Below, in pieces: positions 63,125-64,000 of a stretch of DNA of 64,000 nucleotides. Positions within the stretch are counted from its first letter, which is position 1. Each line of letters opens with the position of its first letter. The DNA comes from Acidobacteriota bacterium (GTDB lineage Bacteria > Acidobacteriota > Terriglobia > Acidiferrales > UBA7541): assembly GCA_003223215.1 (NCBI GenBank), contig QHYH01000089.1:1-64000 (forward strand), in the 5' to 3' direction. A program made the translations under genes and the position numbers. The notes below the pieces were generated by a model, which had not been told where the DNA came from, did no database searches, and saw only the letters and a list, made by a program, of their open reading frames with translations.

Positions 63125-63649
63125 TCACGGGGTTGGCCATTCTCCGAGCGCCCTCCGGAGATCGACGAGTTGGCCGAGATGATAGGCGTTGTGGTCCGCC
63201 ACGAGCAACGCTTCGCGCAAGATCGTCTGGCCGTCCCTATGGGGAACCCTGGCGAACAAATCGGTCTTCGGATTCTTCACGAGACTGATCATTTCCTCGA
63301 GATCTCGCACAAATGCCTCCACGGACTTGTGCCACGCGGCCTCATTCGCCGGCCCAGGCGTTGTCGGCCAGTACCCTTCGGGAAATCCGGGGGAAACATG
63401 CTTGGGATTGCGGCTGAATTCCAGGATGTCCCATTGCGCGATCCGCGAATGTTCCAGGAGCTGCCAGCCGGTATGCGGCAGTCCCGCTATAAAGGCTCCG
63501 CGTTTGGCCTCGGGGAAGCCCTCGACGGCGTCCATGAAATGGACGTGCGCGCCGCCGCCTTTCAAAAGATAGACGAGGTGTTCGCGCAATGCCCGATCGT
63601 TGCTGCTCGAAGTGGTCTTCTTGCCTGCCGGTTTGGCACTTTTCCTCAT
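63125..63649 (-). CDS. DinB-like four-helix protein
   Basis: A 174-aa protein. [40 protein letters not shown] and [20 protein letters not shown] give the three His positions of a DinB-type metal site. ATG 63649 has AGGA about six bases upstream; the frame extends upstream to 63748 without similarity and into the next gene. The nearest gene on the same strand is 7 bp upstream, so the pair is probably co-transcribed. Confidence 0.75.
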   Translation of the reverse strand: MRKSAKPAGKKTTSSSNDRALREHLVYLLKGGGAHVHFMDAVEGFPEAKRGAFIAGLPHTGWQLLEHSRIAQWDILEFSRNPKHVSPGFPEGYWPTTPGPANEAAWHKSVEAFVRDLEEMISLVKNPKTDLFARVPHRDGQTILREALLVADHNAYHLGQLVDLRRALGEWPTP

Positions 63650-63656
63650 GGGATTC

Positions 63657-64000
63657 CTATTTCTCTGAAAGCAGAACTTGTTGCGGTACTTCCGGAACGG
63701 GATGCAAGGTCGTTCTTGCGAACCCGGCATTGCCGAACATCCTCTCATATTGCGCGAAGGTATAGGCGTCTCCTCTGTCTGTACCCGCCAGCATCACCAG
63801 ACTAAAAGCGGCCGCCATGGGCGGGGAGACGCGGTCCTCGTTCGGAACAAATTCGAGCGTCATGGCTTGGCCCCCGTGCTTCAGCGCTCGATGGACGCGG
63901 CGCATCAGTTTCTCGCAAGTGGGCACATCGAAATGATGAAAGATGTTTGTCAGCAGAACGAAGTCGTAACCGTTGCCAAATTCGACCTCAAACGCGCTTC
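63657..64000 (-). CDS. SAM-dependent methyltransferase, 5' end off window
   Basis: Only the C-terminal ~114 residues are in the window, and the frame runs open to the edge. [40 protein letters not shown] and [20 protein letters not shown] are typical of the final part of a class I methyltransferase of the O-methyltransferase_2 type. The substrate is unknown. Confidence 0.75.
   Translation of the reverse strand, partial: SAFEVEFGNGYDFVLLTNIFHHFDVPTCEKLMRRVHRALKHGGQAMTLEFVPNEDRVSPPMAAAFSLVMLAGTDRGDAYTFAQYERMFGNAGFARTTLHPVPEVPQQVLLSEK

Overview
The window looks like one contig of a GC-rich soil or freshwater Acidobacteriota-type genome. This is inferred from gene content, not from a marker gene: a 1338-aa Oar-like TonB receptor with an N-terminal carboxypeptidase-regulatory repeat, PadR next to an ADOP-like N-terminal segment, small conserved proteins of the MARGWESK type, the receiver-like 'FERTQDGS' architecture, DUF2911 and DinB proteins, and several secreted YtcJ-like amidohydrolases.

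Layout. 0.4-6.9 kb: GT39-like membrane glycosyltransferase, CDF metal exporter, MBL-PilZ protein, and a trypsin-like protease fused to two TonB C-terminal domains. 7.0-8.2 kb: a broken IS630 transposase. 8.3-10.7 kb: an AhpD-like protein and a PadR/S41-peptidase pair with a strong palindromic operator. 10.7-18.9 kb (minus strand): a tightly overlapped operon for a regulator (MerR+XRE+cupin), a YtcJ-like hydrolase, PotD-A-B-C-type ABC transport and a D-aminoacylase-like protein. 19.0-29.1 kb (plus strand): TonB receptor, class III aminotransferase, APC permease, aldehyde dehydrogenase and GabT. Together these two arms read as a polyamine/amino-compound uptake and GABA-forming catabolic locus. 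29.2-30.9 kb: secreted DinB and DUF2911 proteins.

31.2-46.7 kb is accessory DNA at a tRNA(CAU) gene. Its left part (31.2-36.3 kb) is decayed: an RsbU/SpoIIE pseudogene, an IS200/IS605 remnant, duplicated PilZ and zinc-ribbon-like genes, and an integrase C-terminal relic. Its right part (36.37-46.64 kb) is a well-delimited 10.2-kb integrative element. It has a 39-bp direct repeat made of the tRNA 5' half, matching arm-type repeats inside both ends, an integrase (with one frameshift) and an excisionase-like HTH. It also has an AbiE toxin-antitoxin pair (toxin frameshifted), a TraK-like gene, a helically phased GGACA array next to an RHH gene, and a zeta-like kinase. The cargo is an overlapping desaturase-methyltransferase / LTA-synthase-like gene pair. 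No relaxase is visible, so a non-autonomous mobilizable element is a reasonable hypothesis.

47.1-60.7 kb: a YtcJ-like amidohydrolase, a Crp/Fnr regulator, and a divergent respiratory operon. The operon encodes an outer-membrane monoheme barrel, a cupredoxin, a GltD-like FAD/ferredoxin oxidoreductase, a Rieske protein, split cytochrome b, an octaheme and a monoheme cytochrome c, and an internally duplicated exported protein. Three CRP-type palindromes lie between regulator and operon. 60.7-64 kb: a molybdenum hydroxylase large subunit, a DinB-like protein and a methyltransferase cut by the window edge.
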